Positions 43,648 through 55,304 of a DNA stretch of 64,000 nucleotides are shown piece by piece. The first letter of the stretch is position 1. Each line of letters begins with the position of its first letter. Under the pieces are notes generated by a model that saw nothing but the letters and a program-made list of their open reading frames with translations, had not been told where the DNA came from and searched no databases. Position numbers and translations under genes: made by a program. Location of the stretch: contig CP087223.1 in the NCBI GenBank assembly GCA_020912385.1, forward strand, positions 1 to 64,000, in the 5' to 3' direction. The DNA comes from Neofusicoccum parvum (taxonomy: Eukaryota > Ascomycota > Dothideomycetes > Botryosphaeriales > Botryosphaeriaceae).

Positions 43648-46442
43648 CTACTTCTTCTCCTTGCGCTTCGCGGCTTTGTCTTCGTCTTCAGCCGCTATCT
43701 CGTTGATGAGGGTCTGGCTCTCGTAGCGTATGAGCCTTTGGCTGAAGATGCGACTTTCAAGCTCTCGCAGGATGTCGGCCTCGATGACCAGGGCGTTGAC
43801 GTAGCCTACAAAGGCAATCATAGTGGTCTGTAACATCGATGGTTATCTAGAGTGATTGCTGAGTTGATTGGGGTTGTGTACGGCTATTGTAGAATAGGGC
43901 AAAGTTGGTAAGAGAAGAATATCGGGGAAATGTACCTTGTAGTAGCATTCAACTCCTGCAATGACGGCAGCCGCATTGTAATCGTGGTCGTGATCCAGAT
44001 CAGGCTCATTGGCCTTCTTTTCTGTGCCATTGGACCAGTTGAACTGCTTCAAAAGAATGTCGTATGCTTGCTTGAGAACGAACACCCCGAAGCTGCCCTT
44101 GGATGAGACGGGGCTAACCGATGACCACATCAATATTCCCAAGCCATACTTGATGTTCTTGATGAAGTCCTTGCCAAGTACTCGCTCCAGGTACCCCTCA
44201 TCAAAAAGGTCCAGTCTCTGGACAAGATCCTTGGCCTGCTCCTGCACTGTGAAAGCATCACCAAAGCTATCGAAGAACCCCGGGTTCCCTGTGCCGTGGC
44301 ACTCGAGAAGATGGGTCAAAGTTCGGTTGGCCTCTCTCTGCAGAATCTCGAAATTGGGGCTGATAATCCTGTCTTGTATGGCTTGGCGTACGTGCTCGTC
44401 CGCGCAGGTACGCTTCAGAGCGAGGGCGAGATATTTTCCGGTCTCCTCACAAACAGCTTGCACGTGTCTCTCTGCGATCTTGGCCCAGCGTGCGGACTGA
44501 TAGCGAAGGAGATCCCTGTACACAATCCAGCTTGGTTCACCATCGGGTTCCCGTCCTTTGTTCCGCGCCATTGCTTCCTTCACCATCTCTTCGTAATCTT
44601 TCCGTGAAATCGACCTTGGTTCATTAAACGTGTAGTACCGGGCAAGCACTTTCGTTGGCAGGAAAGACTCCGCGAACTTGTCATTGCGGGCTCGGCCTGA
44701 TGAGTCGGTTTCGACCTTCGTGGCTCTTGGCTCGCTCCCTTCCAGACCGTCAACGACGTCTGTCCTGCCAAATCGACGCATTGTCGCTGCGAAAACCTTG
44801 TTCAACGCGCGGACATTGCTGCAAAGCTTATACTGTTGGCCGTCGTCCGCGTTAAGGCCGAGTTTTGGATCCGGGAAGAACCCTCTGCATTGTCGACAGG
44901 ACTCGCCCTCGCCAATGAGATGGAACTCTCTGCATCTCTCATTTTCGTACTCCCCCTTCACTCCTCCTCTTATCAGTCGCTCAAACTCTTCCGCAATGTC
45001 GCAAAGATAGTCCCGGCGCTGGCCGTCATTCGCCCGAGATGTGTCGGCAGCTTTGACGGAGGCATCGATATCGACAATCTGTCGAACTGCGCGAGAAAGT
45101 AAGACACCGCTGGTTTTCTTATTGTTGCTACAGAATCTTGCTATATAGGTGTAATGATCGGATTTACGGAAATACGCATAACTAGGGTGAATGACTTGTG
45201 CAGGGGTAGGTGTATGGTGTAGTAACAAGGCAAGTAGTAAAACGCATGTGGAACAAGGAGGTAAAACACGTGATTGCGGGCCAATGTGGTTGACACAATC
45301 TTTCTCTTGATTGTTGGGATGATGGACTCTCGAAGCTCATGCTTCGTGCGAGTCCAGAAAAGGTCTTTGAGGGTAGTTCTGAGGCTGTGAATACCTTTCT
45401 GTTCGTCCGGTACCTCTTTCCAGCCGTCACAACTGAAAAAGTCTTTTTCAATGCTGTCTCGGTGATCGAGGGAGTCGTTGGCGTTCCTCTCCGCTGTTGT
45501 CTGGTTTCGGACCACATGGTATCTGTGAACCAGCTCCATGTTCCCCAGCAACGGTGGCTTGTCCATGAGGGCACTTTTGGTTGCTTTCAGCCGGCCTGTA
45601 TCCAGGTCTGGATGCGTGATGACCGCAACAACCCTTTTGAGAAGATCGCAATCCTTTTGCGCAAGCTTTTGGACCTTCTCCACCACTGTCTGGTTGACAG
45701 CTGTGGTGGAAGCGGTAACGACAACTAGGACCAGATTGGTTGGCTCTTTGATCTGGTTCTCGAGGATCCGCTCAACCATGACGCGATCATCTTCGTTCTG
45801 ATCCTTGCCCTCGGCTCGGAACAAACCTGGCAAGTCCAACAAGCTGAGGATGGGCAGGTCGGGGCCATGTTTTTCAACGACCAGGATATCTTCGGTGAAT
45901 CCTTTGGTGGACTACTGATCAGAGGTTTCGCTGTGATCTTGATCCACTGAATGCTTCTGGGAACGGACACCAAGTGCATCAGCAGCTTTGACCATGAGGT
46001 CGCCCAAATCATCCCAGTAGGATAGGCTGGATGCCTCGACCTCGCGGACGAAATGTTCCAGTTTTTCCTTCTCTTCACCGGCTCGTGAACCGAGTTGAGG
46101 GTCAAAGCGGACTTTCAGGTCCTTTCTGTCAGATCTTTTGAGAATGAGCTTTGTTGGAAACCTGGTGCAGAGATCCTCGTTAACTGGGAAATGAAATCGG
46201 GCGAGAGCTTCCAGAATGGAACTCTTGCCGCTGCTCTGATCGCCAACCACAATCAGCTGAGGGATCTTGATATCTTTCGCAGCTTTGAGGGACTTCAGTT
46301 GCTCCAACGCCTCGAACAATTTGATTTGGCGTGGGTCGACAAGGTCGATGGTCTTGTCCATTTCGATCGATCGCAGTGTACGGTCCGCTTCCGAGGCAGA
46401 GTCAGACAAGTATTTGAATCTGTCCGAACCAGCTAGACGCAA
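43648..46442 (-). pseudogene. Dynamin-superfamily GTPase with one in-frame stop
   Basis: The first exon (from 46442; MDKTIDLVDP is an alternative internal start) has the P-loop VVGDQSSGKSS. TAG at 45912 follows SETSDQ, and the same frame continues STKGFTEDILVVE to the G3 motif LLDLPGLF and the G4-like VITHPDLD. An intron of about 0.2 kb (about 45270-45080, borders not fixed) joins the stalk (DYLCDIAEEFERLIRG to GVECYYK). A 108-bp intron (43935-43828, GTACAT...TTACAG) then joins the last exon, which encodes the GED-like TTMIAFVGYVNALVIEADILRELE. The order GTPase-middle-GED is that of fungal dynamin-like/Mx-type proteins. The single TAG, a likely former CAG, makes it a nonsense allele unless the reading is wrong. 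Confidence 0.8.
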
Positions 46443-47072
46443 GTCTGAGCCTCAGAAGGTGGGTGCAAAGCGAGGGGTTGAATAGTGTGGCGATGAGCCG
46501 GGAGGGAGGGTCAGAATTTCTTATGATGGGTTGAGAGGGATCAAATGCTGCCTTGGAGGACAGCCAGATGCTAGAGCTCCAGGCTCAATTTATATTAGCA
46601 GTCGTAGAATACCTTGGACCATGGCGGAGGAACTGAATTGCCCGAGCACAATGATGAACGTACGAGGGCGCCGCTGGCAAGATTCCATAGTCAACGGCGA
46701 CCGAGCGCAATCCTTCAGACTAGAAACGTGTCGCGATGTAATTCGCGCTGTTCGTTTTGCGAAATGTCGGAATTGATGAATTTGATCGAGATGTGGGGAG
46801 TTCTCATGCATGGAGCGAAAGGAAACTTAGGATCGGCCAATCAATCTTCCTCGGCTGCGGTTCAAGACCGTGGGGGTGAATGGAAACTTAGGATCGACCA
46901 ATCAATCTTCTTCGGCTGTGGTGCAAGAACATGGGCTTGATACACAAGATAAATGGAAACATAGGATCGGCCACTCAACTCCGGCCAATCTTTCCCCAGT
47001 GCTTAAGAGAGGCCATTCCATCCACGTCAACGTAGAAATCGAAAGATTAGGCCGAGAGCGTTCCACCAGGTC
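46443..47072. repeat. Intergenic region with three-copy 61-bp repeat
   Basis: GGAAACTTAGGATCGGCCAA-type units start at 46821, 46882 and 46955 (spacings 61 and 73 bp), the third being diverged. The rest of the stretch shows no gene. Confidence 0.75.
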
Positions 47073-49512
47073 TCAGCGCTGATGCCGACCGACGTACTGT
47101 CGGACGAAAAGATAGAAAGACTCCCGCCAGGCTATTTTCTTCCGGCGCAAACGTGTTTTCCGAGAGGTGCCAGTTATGACACCTCGGGGATCTTGCGGTG
47201 CGAGCTTGATCCTAGGAATCTTCTCCAATATGTCCAACCAACGGTCTTTCTCTCTGTCAGCTGCCACGCCTCTTCTCTTCCCTCTAAACAGATTCCTCAG
47301 TCGACCTGAAAGATACAGCGCCTGGAGCTGGCACAGCTGGTCCCCTTGAATTAGCATTTCGATGGCTTCGTTCATACACCTTGAGCCTTCACTGAGATCG
47401 TCTTCGGTATGCCTCTTCCCACCCTCGAAGTAGTGAATGGCAAGGCGGTCGGTGGAAGAAGCCAGGGCTTCTGTCACGTGCGTCCACCGGAGCTTGTGCG
47501 TTTGCGCATCCTCGCGACACAACCTTTCGCTTAGGGTCCAAAGTTCAACTGCGAGCTCATTAAGAGTATCGTTATGAGATGCACTCTTGGATATTGCCTC
47601 CACATAGTCCTGTAGAACGCAAATCCTCCGTTCGACTCCGCGGCGATTTGAAGCTTCCAGGTGTCCAAGATCCTCTTTGTAACGGCGCTCGAGTTGCTCG
47701 ATTCGTGGTTGGAACCGAGTTTTCCAATTATTGCTGCAATGCGACCCCATCCGAAGTATCACCGGGTGATCTGCTGATTCAGGTTGAAGGAAACCGTCAA
47801 GCATGTGAATGGCTTTCCAGTACGCCAAACCCATTGTTGGTCGGAAGTGCTCGGGTGACGTAACTGTGATTTCCATCAATGAATCCAGGAACTGGACGAA
47901 CGGATGGCCTCTTGAGGCTCGAGCAAATTCTTTTTTCAGGGCCACCCAGAAGGCCCATAGAAGAAGGGGTTCCTTGGAATCTTGTCCACAAAGCCGAGCT
48001 TGGAAAAGTGTTTGACAAATCGGCCAGAAATATATCAGGATAGCGGGATCGCAGGGCTCCGCAACTCCTTGAAGACCTTCAAGAAGCTCTTGAAACAAGG
48101 CATTAAGGCGATCATAATGCGAACTCAAAGCGAACATGGTCACGCCGCGGCAACGGGTCTCTCGAAGCCGCCAGGACCCATGGCGATGGCTCGATGCATC
48201 CAGTCTCTTGAAAGCGGAGACTGTCCATCTTCCATTTTTCAGGTCGAAAGATCCGTTGATGAACGAATGCAGGGCGTGGAATAGCCTCTCTTGATGTATG
48301 TACTCCTCGAATGAAGGCCCACGTACTGGCTTCATCACGAAGTCGGAAATAGCATTGGCTATCGTTATCTTTTTCTTGGGCAGAGCCTGGGCTGCTCGAT
48401 TGGATGGGTCTTTCTGAGTACCTGTCTGTCGCTTTGGGGACTTTGTGTCTACGCTACTCTTCCTACTCCCCTTAACGTCATTATCCGACTTCCAAGAGGA
48501 TTAAAGGCCACTTACGAGGTAGTGAAACCGTAGACAACGGTCAGCACGGCGGCAATTTCTTCATTGGTGTGTCCACCCTTCCTCAGCCTATCCATACGAG
48601 AAGACATTTTGTTCCACTCCTGGGAACCGTGTTTATACTTTCTGCCGGCATTCTTGCCTGTCGTTTTTCCCTTACCGGATTTTTTTTTCACGCGGATGTT
48701 TCCATTCACTCCATGAATCCCTGTCCTGCATTCATTCTTATTCCGATTACGGATGGGAAAGTTATAAGACTCTGCAGGAATGGGACCGGTGTCCGTCGCA
48801 GGTAACTCCAGAATATCGTTTGCAAATACAGTGCCGGGTGCACCCGAGTATCCAATCTCCGGATATTGGGGAGAGCAATTGAAATTTTGCAGGAAGCCAA
48901 TTGCATTGGTTCCGTCATGATAAACTGGCATCCCCGGGCTGCTGTCGTGGCAGAGGTCGGTGATTTTTGGTGTGGAGTCAGAGCCCCATCTATCCTTTGA
49001 AAGTCGAGTGGACTTCCAAGCCCGTATTCGAAGGCTATGTCGTTGCGTGGCGCTGAACTGGTCAGTGCGTTCACTTTGCCACGATCGCATAGGCTGGAGT
49101 AGAAAGCTTGGTTGAACGTGTTATAGTCCAGGTGGTCGGTATCCGGCACGTTGACGGCATTCTGATATGTTGATATGCGACTACGCGCGCCTTCGTCTGT
49201 TGCAGTTGTCAAGATCGTGCTACTGAAATCGGTATCAGGAGGATCTGGAAAGCCGAGGGGACCCAAGAGAGTCCTCCCAGAGACGTCCTGAACAGCATTG
49301 AGTGAGCCTGTAGCCTGGCTGAAGACCATAGAGACGTCGGCGCTATGCAAGCCCCCAAGGCCAATGGAAGGTTCGCGGTCGAAGCTCTGGCTTGCTCCAT
49401 ACGCCGTCATGTTTGTTACGGAAATGTCCTCATCCCGGTTCTCGTAAGCAGGATGTGCGAAGTTGAGCAAGTCTGCAGGGGAAAGACCAGTGTAACTCCA
49501 CGAACCATCCAT
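47073..49512 (-). pseudogene. Fungal protein with Clr5-like helix-turn-helix, split into frames
   Basis: Three consecutive reverse-strand frames appear to form one gene. The first (from ATG 49512, MDGSWSYTGLSPADLLNFAH) runs to about 49000. A second frame (WGSDSTPKITDLCHDSSPG) continues to a conserved-looking end: GSQEWNKMSSRMDRLRKGG, then HTNEEIAAVLTVVYGFTTS. This resembles the Clr5-type motif of an Arg/Leu-rich helix followed by a second helix ending in YGF. A GTAAGT donor overlaps its stop (48513). The third frame (48450 to 47073; MMKPVRGPSFEEY and a long helical domain, RRICVLQDYVEAI) follows. The frame change near 49000 has no clear intron, and the donor and acceptor phases do not match well. 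It may be frameshifted, or the model may be wrong. Confidence 0.4.
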
Positions 49513-49560
49513 GACTAACGATATCCACGTTCGGATGCTGTCAGGTAGTAAGTAACCCAA

Positions 49561-50597
49561 CGGGTTGTGTGATGTTTGCGGACCGTGGTTCGAGGAAGAA
49601 GGCTCACGCTCAAGGTGATGTTGGCGGGAACTTCAAGGCTGATAAGGACCCCGCGGAGAAGTGGAGACCTTGTAAAGCAACCCAGTCGAGGGCGTACGCA
49701 GCTTGTTGCCGTTTCTACACGCCTTCCTGCCTCGTTTCGAAACTGAAATAGACGACTGCAGCAAGTTGTTATGGCGCGGATTTCACAGGGTCAGGAACAA
49801 GCGGGATGGAAGAAGCGAGCGGGGCCCAACACGCGCCCCAACAAGACGCACAAATTGAAACAGGTCACATGAGTCACGTGACTCTCTAAAGCAGCAAATT
49901 ACGGATACACCTGTCAATGCTCAACCTCAAGATGATTGCTGAAACGTTTATTGCGCAGTGTACGCTACGCTATACTTAGAAAAGAAAAGAAAAGAAGGGA
50001 AAGAGACGACCGAAACTTCTTCAATATACGAGGGTCATATTGTCACGTGAATGCCGATGATACTTACTGAAAGACCCAAACGCGCCGCGACCACAACGTG
50101 ATTTACCATGGTGTGATTTAGAAGAAGATGGCGGATCCGCGCCAAGCTTCACCAGGTTATAGAGCTCGAGCTCGCGATAAATCTTAGTACAAAGTATCTC
50201 AAGATTAGATCTCTACTTTACTAGATATCCGGCACTTAGGATAACTTAGAGTAAAGGTTGATTAGGGTACTAGTAGTAGCTACACAGTCAGCTTGATTAT
50301 ATTTATATTAATTATCAGTTAAGTCTAGAAGAGAGTTTTCTCATCACTCCTTAAAGTGTTATTATATACGACTACTACGGGTGACCCGTGTCTTAGCCTA
50401 AAAGCTACCATACGTACTTCGTAATAATGTAGATGAATTAGCTTGAACCTCGTGTTAATCTCGTAACTAGGACAATTATAACATCGAGAACATAATTCAT
50501 AGCATTAAAAAGAGTTCTAATTCAACAAAAAGAAATCTAGAAGGAAAGAAGCTATTGAAAGGAACAAGAAGAGAAAATAGAAAAGTAGAGTCAATCC
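49561..50597. other. No gene; AT-rich degenerate DNA in second half
   Basis: 49561-49800 has only short frames. 50150-50590 is AT-rich with many TAG/TAA, like RIP-mutated repeat DNA. A small GAAAAGAAAAGAAGGGAAAG run is at about 49980. Confidence 0.4.
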
Positions 50598-53500
50598 CTA
50601 GAACCGGCCTTCCCGGAGTTCCAGTTGCGATTGATCAACAGGCCGGCTGCTGATTGGCTTTAATAGCCGTGCGACATTTTGCGGTCTCGCTCTTCTAATT
50701 TCCGTATCTTCCATAGCCAGAAGGCAGAGAATTCTTGGGGGGCCAATATCGTTAGCCCGTTGGATCTGACCGACTTGAGAGGCCTCGCCCCCCACAGGAA
50801 GATATGATTCAACGTGGTCGAGCTCGGGACGCGCGATGGAGAGCGCCTCTCCGAAAAATCTTGCCAGCTCTATATTGATAAACCTCCAAAACCTAAAGAG
50901 ATTAATATTAAATGGGAAATAGGGTCTAGAGAACGTACGCCGGTGTCGAGATCTTCTTGGAAAACTCCGGTTTTGTTGTGATAGGTGGTTTATGGTCCTT
51001 GACGTTCAGTAATGGCGGTCGACTTAGGCCCTCGTATAGAGGGAGCAGGTACAAAAACCTTGCTTCCCGTCGTTCTTGCCCGTTCCGCGGATTGAGAAGG
51101 AAATTCAGAATCTCTCCTTTGTGATAGTTATCGTTGACATCCGCGTGGACACTTGCCTCATCCAAATCCGTTTGGGACGTAATGAGGTGTATGGCATACT
51201 TCCTCTGTTGGTTGAGCGCCGTTTTTGGATCCGCGTTCCGCTGCTGCACTTCCAGGCCGTTCCTTCTCGCACTCAAGGCAATTCTTTTGCGTTCATTCTT
51301 TTCTACGTGCATAATAGCCCGCTTTCTGTTTGCTTCCGACTGGAACCAGTCGTAGTAAAACAACTGGCACATCAATTTCTTGGCCTGCGCCATGAAGGAA
51401 ACTGTTCCATGTCCCCGAATTCGAAGGTGGAGATCGACGAGCTCTTTGTCCGCTTCACCTATTTTTTCGGTCTGCGCCGTCGGTTCGCGAAGGAATCCCT
51501 TGAGTTGGAGGAGTGTTTCTGCGTTTGCAACTTCGCAGACGTACTGAAGGACCCTGACTACCTTATCGCGATCCTGGCCTTTGGGTGCTCTTCTGAAAGC
51601 TTCGCGCAGGCCTGGGACGTAGAAGCCCCTCTCCTCCGCGGCGCCACGGAGACATTCTTGCCATAGTTCGACATCTGTTTCTGGAATCGCCGCTAGCGAT
51701 ACAGGCGATGGTGCGGTTCGTTGCGTAAGCTTGACCGCTTTAACGCATATGTCAGCAGGCGTTTCTTCAGGACATTCAAACGGCCTTTTCCGGTTGCTCG
51801 ACGCTGGGGTCAGCAACGCCGACTTTTCTCTCTCGTCCCTTGCAACACGTGTGCATCGGTGGATGACTCTTTCGAGATAATCAACCCTCCGCTCGTCAAG
51901 CTGGCTGTGAAGTTGTTTGGCGCTCGTGCTGCTCAAGGCTCTGTCCGGATACAAGAACTCCTCGGCCCGTGAGATGACAGCTACACCACAGTTGTAGTTG
52001 TCTGGGCAACTCCCGGTAGGATACAGCTTTTTCGAAATTAGCACTTGGTCAGTTCTCGGGGGGTTTCATCATCTTACTGGATGGGTCTCCAAACTCGACC
52101 AGTCAACAGCGTCGACTCTGTTCATTCTGCGGTAGTTGTTCACAAAAAGGCTGATGTTGTATGCGATGGCTTCAGCCTCGGCCTTGTGTCCTTCTTCATC
52201 ACCAAGAACGTGGACTTTCGCTTTATCGAAATCGACAATGATCAGAATCCAGTGGTCGCCAGAGTCAGTCCAGTTGCAGTGCAAAGAACGAGCTTCGACG
52301 TTGCAAGCGATGAACAGATGCCTAGACTCTAAGTTGTGCTTTAGATGTGGCGGCTTGAATTGAGAGACATCAGGTTCGGTATAACGGTGGGATAGACTGG
52401 TCGGCCGATTTCGGATTGCGTGAGCCGCGATCAACGGTTGGGCTTCCCCTGGCAAAAGCAATCCAAGCGCCAACATGATGGCCTCGTCGTTTAGCTGACT
52501 GCCTAGGCTGAAACGTTTGATGGTTTCTTCGGAACAATTGAATCCGGGGGCGACCGGAAGCAGGATCTTGATGAGGGTGTTCAGACGTGCCTCCAAGGCC
52601 ACGGTGGCTATCTTTGTCGAGTATAGTTCATCTAACGATAGCTTAACGGAATCAGACACATCATCATCGTTATCTGAGGCGGTTTCAAAAGGATTTCCGG
52701 GATTACCACCTCTGCCATACTTGGTAGAAAGGGTAGAACCGCCATACTCAGCATCCTTTCTGCCCGTCAAGCTGTTGCACTGTTGGGCCTCTAGTTCTGA
52801 TGCTATTGTCGTTGCTGGCGTTAACATAGGAGAGTGAAGACCTGGCGTGCTGGGGGTTATAGATGCCTTCAATGGCGTTGGTGTGTCGCACAGTTGTCCG
52901 CTCAGGGTGCTCGCGATAGATGATTCCCGTGGTTCATCATGGAGGCTCTGATCTCCTGGTGTGAGCGGATTCGGAAACGACTCTGAGTCGTGTGTTAGGC
53001 CATTGGTGGTCGAGTCGATGACCCCATTCACCTCTTCGATAGATAAAGCTGGAGGCGATGGTTTATCGCGTTGGTTGCCAGATCGTTCCTCATCCTGTGA
53101 TGGTCCACGTTGATGTCCGTCGGTCTCCTCATCCTCCTCTTCTTCCTCTTGCTCTTGTGGCTGTTGCAAAGGGCGGTTGTGTGATGATTTATCGAGATGT
53201 TCCTCGGTCTCGTCTTCATCCTGCGACTCATTGGAAGGGCTGTCGCACGGCGATTCGTCTTGTTGGTCGCTGTCCTCTCCCTGGGGGCGAGACGAAGGGC
53301 TCGTAGGCTCCTCTTGCTGGTCGTTGATTTTCTCTTCCTCTTGTGACTGGAGGGAAGGGGTACTCCGTGATAGCTTATCTCGCTGCTGGTCGCTGGTCTC
53401 ATCTTCTTGAGGTTGGCGAAAAAGACTGTTGCCTGATGATCCATCCGGCTCTTCTCTGGTTTCCTCGGCGTTGCCAGGCCCAGGGCCACGGATTTCCTGC

Positions 53501-54904
53501 CGTATGCAGAGATCAGCAGGTTTAATCCGGTGAAGTCGACGACGGCAAAAACGATAGTCTTCTGGCGGACCCGTCCAGCCGGAAGGTGCAAAATTTATTG
53601 CCATGGCCATGTTGGGACCAGCATTTACAACTTCGTGGTATGCGCCCGGGAGCGTCACCATCATCTGTCCAGCTTCGCAGACGACTATTCGATACGGTAT
53701 CCCCCAGGAGTCGAGAAGCTTTGGCGAAAGCAGACTGCTCTGATGACGAACGAATTGCGAGCATGGACCGTCGTATTGCAGGTCGTCGTCCTGGTCATTG
53801 TCCTGATCATCTTCCCCACGATGGTCTTCGCCCTCGTCGTCTTGGTCTTCGTTGTCCTCCTCATCGTATTCACCTTCCTCTTCTGATTCCAGATCTGTTT
53901 CTACCAGGTGCTGTCTGACTCTTTCTTCGAGCTTTGCGCGGAAGCGGGGTTCCACCATAAGCCAGACCTTTGGGGCCCCTGCCAGGACCAGGTTTATGGA
54001 TCCAAGGAATGCGTCCTCCACATGCAAGGGTGAGCTCGACCTGCGACTTCCGCTGATGTACAGGTACGAGGTGTGGACTCCAGGGATCGGTCTGGCTGTC
54101 TTCTTGAGCTGTTCTCCGCAGTCTAACAGGTAGGGGGACACGCCGATGGACTCCAGCCAGTGTGGAGAAGATTCCGTTGGGATGACAAGGTACGGCTGTT
54201 CATCGTCCTCGCGAGCATTCTGTACCGTAGAGCAGAGCAGTTCTCGGGGATCCAGCCGATCGCCTCGCCAAGATAGGTCCGGAACGTTGAATTCTGAGCG
54301 TTTGCCTTTGCCTGTTTGGTTGTCGTGTGCGATGAGAGAAAAGCACGCAAGCCCATGGAGCTTGTCTTGCTTGCTGCGTGGCGAGAGGTACACAGACTTT
54401 GACTGCGAAGCCCTGGGTACTTTGATAGAGGATCCGCTGATCTTCTGGACATCTATGTCCCGAAGAACATCTTTTCCAACTGAGGCTACAAAGTATCCCA
54501 AAGAACTGCACTGCTTGAAGTCGGAGCATATCCTGGAGATGGTAGGAACGGTCTGCTGCTTCAATTGTGCGAGCCCGATCTTGACACGTCCGGGATAGTA
54601 GCCATCTGTCTCTGTTTGTTGCGAGCGCAAGAGACGCTTCTTCTGCGTGACAGTCTTGACCAGCACTCCGACAGCCCTGCGCAGCTGCTCAACGCTTTTC
54701 TGGACGGTCTTGGCATGTTCTTCGCCGTCTTCCAGCAGCGCAGCCGGCCAGTCCATCGCGTTCGCATTCTTGAGCTGCTGGTTAGCGTTGCGCGTGGACG
54801 CAGATGATCGCGCTTACATCTACCCGAGACGCAATCGCATCAACCTCGTCTCGGAGCTCGAGCAGGTTGACCGCTTGCGGCTGACGTCTTCGTTTGGGAG
54901 CCAT
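50598..54904 (-). CDS. JmjC domain - Ulp1-type (C48) cysteine protease fusion, four exons
   Basis: Exons 54904-54818, 54777-52078, 52026-50939 and 50892-50598 join in phase to 1,389 residues. Introns are 40, 51 and 46 bp with GTAAGC, GTAAGA and GTACGT donors; GCTAAC or TAAT sequences precede the acceptors. After a basic start (MAPKRRR) and a coiled-coil-like segment, JmjC residues appear: SPLHVEDAFLGSINLVLAG (His281, Glu283), an acidic insert, and VTLPGAYHEVVNAG (His410) with NMAMAINFAP. A disordered Glu/Gln/Ser region follows, then a Ulp1-like core: SQLNDEAIMLALGLLLP, DHWILIIVDF (His871), VLGDEEG (Asp889) and, across intron 2, DNYNCGVAV (Cys942). The H-D-C spacing matches Ulp1. The usual oxyanion Gln six residues before Cys is a Cys here. 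A role in chromatin demethylation plus SUMO or ubiquitin-like deconjugation is inferred. About 450 residues beyond the protease are unrecognised. Confidence 0.8.
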
Positions 54905-55304
54905 GGAGATGGAGCTGGGCGGTGCGACACGAGAGTTTCACGCGGCCGTCCCGCCCTGGCCCTTTTGACCGCGCCGCGCTACGACGAGAACGGACTAGTG
55001 CGTCAGTGTGGTCGGACAATGTTTGCCAAGACGACCACAGCGGCTGGCCTGCCGGACCGTCCCGTTGCCACCGCCAATCGGCGGGCTCCTCGTCGTTCCG
55101 CGCTGTGGGTCCAGGCAACAGCACCCTGGCCATCACCCGCCTTTTGCTCTTGCTTGGGACCCGTCGCCTGGAATTGCTGCCAGCACCTCTCAACCCTTTT
55201 CTATTCGAACTCCCAACAGGGCTTCGCCTCTCCAGCTCCTCTGAAGCTTGTAAAACGCAGCCACAATCCAGTCCTCGCCCCCCAGATCCGTTCCAGCACC
55301 GACA
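54905..55304. promoter_or_regulatory. Shared divergent promoter region
   Basis: The 400 bp between the start of the JmjC-Ulp1 gene (minus) and the BTB-like gene (plus) must hold both 5' regions. No specific binding site can be assigned. Confidence 0.4.

Noticed and set aside
53028..53886. Frames of 60-187 codons within the JmjC-Ulp1 gene, on either strand
   Set aside because: They are shadows of the Glu/Asp/Gln-rich linker of the main reading frame.
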